Of a stretch of 64,000 bases of DNA, positions 62,588 through 64,000 are shown in pieces. Made by a program: the position numbers and the translations under genes. Source of the DNA: Spirochaetota bacterium (lineage in GTDB: Bacteria; Spirochaetota; UBA4802; UBA5550). The stretch's first letter is position 1; each line of letters opens with the position of its first letter. The stretch lies in NCBI GenBank assembly GCA_017999915.1, contig JAGNKX010000009.1:1-64000 (forward strand). The letters run 5' to 3'. Under the pieces are notes generated by a model. That model did no database searches. It had not been told where the DNA came from and saw only the letters and a list, made by a program, of their open reading frames with translations.

Positions 62588-64000
62588 ATGATCAAGTTGG
62601 CAAGTCGTTTGATATTCATCGCGCTCTGCGTGACGATGCCGGCGACGGTCCTTTACCCGCAGCAGGGGGCGCAAAAAAAGGATAATCCGGCCGGTAAAAA
62701 GCAGGAGGCCGAAGAGCAGAAAAAACAGGAAGATGAAGGAAAGGACGCCGATACCGCGAAAAAGCAGGGCGGCGGCGACATCACCCTGAAGGAGATCGTG
62801 GTCAAGGGCGAGCAGTTCATCAAGAAATCGCCCTACACCATCAATGTCGTCAATTCCAATGATATTGAAAAGAAGGGAATATCCCGCACGGCCGATATCA
62901 TCAAGATGGTGCCGGGCGTGAAGATGCATGAATACGACCAGGGTGGGGTCTCCAACGCCATAAGCATACGCGGATTCCAGAGCGGCGTCCACGGCGGAGA
63001 CATGGGGGTATACCTCGACGGCATTCCCCTGAATGAATACTACGGCCACGGCGGCGGATACGCGGACCCCAACATCCTGATACCGATGGAGCTCGACAAG
63101 GTCCTGGTGTACAAGGGCCCCTCGTCGGCCCTGTACGGCAACTTTTCCCGGGGTGGCACCATCGTGTACCTGACCAAAAAAGGCGGGGATTACATCCACG
63201 GGAACGTGAAATACGGCTCCTGGAACACGGTGGATGTCCAGAGCGCCATTGGAAAAACCATAATAAGCGACAAGCTGACGAACAACACGGCAGTCCAGTT
63301 CTACCGCACCGATGGCTTCCAGGAGAATTCAAAGCAGCTCTACGGCAACGGCTCCACGCGGTTCACCTACCGGCCGACCAGCGACCTGGAGATAACCCTC
63401 TCTCTAAGGGCCCACGGCGACGAGTGGAACGCCCCGGGATATTATTCGCGGACCCAGTGGGGGATGAGGAAATACGGCTTCAAGCAGCGCATGTTTAACA
63501 TCCTCTCCCTTCCCGTTGACATCAATGATTTCGCACAGAATGACGGCGGCAACCGGAGGCAGTTCACGGAGCGCCTCGATATAAACTACGCGTTCAACGA
63601 AAATGTGAAAATACTGGCCTGGGGCTTCGGCCTCCAGACCAAGTGGACCCGGTTCAATAAAAGCGGATCCTCGACTCAAACAGAGCAGGACTACCGCATC
63701 GGCAAGTACGGGAGCGGCGCCAACGCAAACATTGACGTGCCCCTGTACGGTGACATTAAATTGAAGGCGATACTCGGCTATGAGTTTTTCAGCGACAGTA
63801 CGGTGTACCGTCAGTATGCCACGTTTGACAGGATCAGGCAGAACCTGTCACAGAAAAAATACACCACCTTCCAGACCCACGGATTATTCCTGGAAACCGA
63901 ATGGAGCCTGAGCCAGTACTTTACGCCGGTTATCGGCGTGCGGGCCGATCTTTTCGCGGGAAATTTCAAGAACGCCATGTACCTGCAAGACATGACGAGC
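62588..64000 (+). CDS. TonB-dependent receptor, 3' end beyond the window
   Basis: 471 residues are visible; start ATG at 62588 with AAGGAGG six bases upstream. A signal peptide is followed by a Lys/Glu/Gln-rich segment, a TonB-box-like DITLKEIVVKG, the plug (MVPGVKMHEYDQGG, then SIRGFQS and ALYGNFSRGG) and the beginning of the 22-strand barrel. Imports a large metal complex across the outer membrane. Neighbouring btu and cbi genes suggest a corrinoid or Ni/Co complex. Confidence 0.92.
   Translation, partial: MIKLASRLIFIALCVTMPATVLYPQQGAQKKDNPAGKKQEAEEQKKQEDEGKDADTAKKQGGGDITLKEIVVKGEQFIKKSPYTINVVNSNDIEKKGISRTADIIKMVPGVKMHEYDQGGVSNAISIRGFQSGVHGGDMGVYLDGIPLNEYYGHGGGYADPNILIPMELDKVLVYKGPSSALYGNFSRGGTIVYLTKKGGDYIHGNVKYGSWNTVDVQSAIGKTIISDKLTNNTAVQFYRTDGFQENSKQLYGNGSTRFTYRPTSDLEITLSLRAHGDEWNAPGYYSRTQWGMRKYGFKQRMFNILSLPVDINDFAQNDGGNRRQFTERLDINYAFNENVKILAWGFGLQTKWTRFNKSGSSTQTEQDYRIGKYGSGANANIDVPLYGDIKLKAILGYEFFSDSTVYRQYATFDRIRQNLSQKKYTTFQTHGLFLETEWSLSQYFTPVIGVRADLFAGNFKNAMYLQDMTS

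Overview
The window looks like a chromosomal segment of a GC-rich, diderm, probably anaerobic bacterium. Diderm traits are lipoprotein signals, a TonB-dependent receptor, beta-barrel-like proteins and periplasmic binding proteins. Anaerobic hints are a tungsten/molybdenum-type aldehyde ferredoxin oxidoreductase and a Thi4 thiazole synthase with His at the usual sulfur-donor Cys position. Two chemoreceptors with several membrane spans, 7TMR-DISM signalling, many TPR proteins and many orphan regulators would fit a spirochaete (Leptospira-like) lineage, but no marker here settles the phylum.

Layout. 0-8.7 kb: a 2.5-kaa RHS/SpvB/FG-GAP lipoprotein on the minus strand with an AT-rich toxin-like C-terminus, followed 11 bp later by a small exported protein, its likely immunity partner. 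9-21 kb: a degenerate signal-peptidase-like protein with an MBL-fold hydrolase, TPR proteins, an SGNH esterase, an ABC ATPase, tRNA-Phe, small envelope proteins, a GLUG lipoprotein, a thioesterase and a GGDEF protein. 21-31 kb: a hemolysin-III-type membrane protein, two chemoreceptors, an aldehyde ferredoxin oxidoreductase overlapping a MoaD-like protein that ends in Gly-Gly, and a six-PAS histidine kinase. 31-36 kb: an array of five hairpins, a protein made of 17-residue repeats, a proteasome-type Ntn hydrolase, serS, and a TPP riboswitch with terminator before thi4. 36-40 kb: a Tim44/zinc-ribbon/TerB-like protein, then a small AT-rich island (Ntn amidase-like protein, membrane protein, AbrB-type regulator). 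40-53 kb: lepB, a 7TMR-DISM/HD-GYP/ATPase fusion, a degenerate RtcA-like protein, a STAS protein coupled to a CapA-like lipoprotein, murI, an RlmI-type methyltransferase and two beta-helix lipoproteins.

53.7-64 kb is a cobalt/nickel and cobalamin acquisition region. It holds an ECF-type CbiM-N-Q-O operon with a His-rich ATPase and a leading outer-membrane-type protein, then a BtuF-C-D-type ABC transporter plus a 2H phosphoesterase under a cobalamin riboswitch with its own terminator. A divergent pair follows: a small DUF4198-like membrane protein and a TonB-dependent receptor that runs off the window. A GTGTTACT motif recurs at the cbi-operon promoter and upstream of the TonB receptor.

The DNA is rich in palindromic repeats. 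One family (CCCTCACC/CCCTCTCC type) lies between genes and also appears in frame three times inside the RHS gene. A second family of about 70 bp has three dispersed copies. The observations I rate highest are the RHS toxin/immunity tip, the in-frame palindromes, the hairpin array, the 17-residue repeat protein, and three enzyme-family proteins with altered catalytic residues or unusual domain context.
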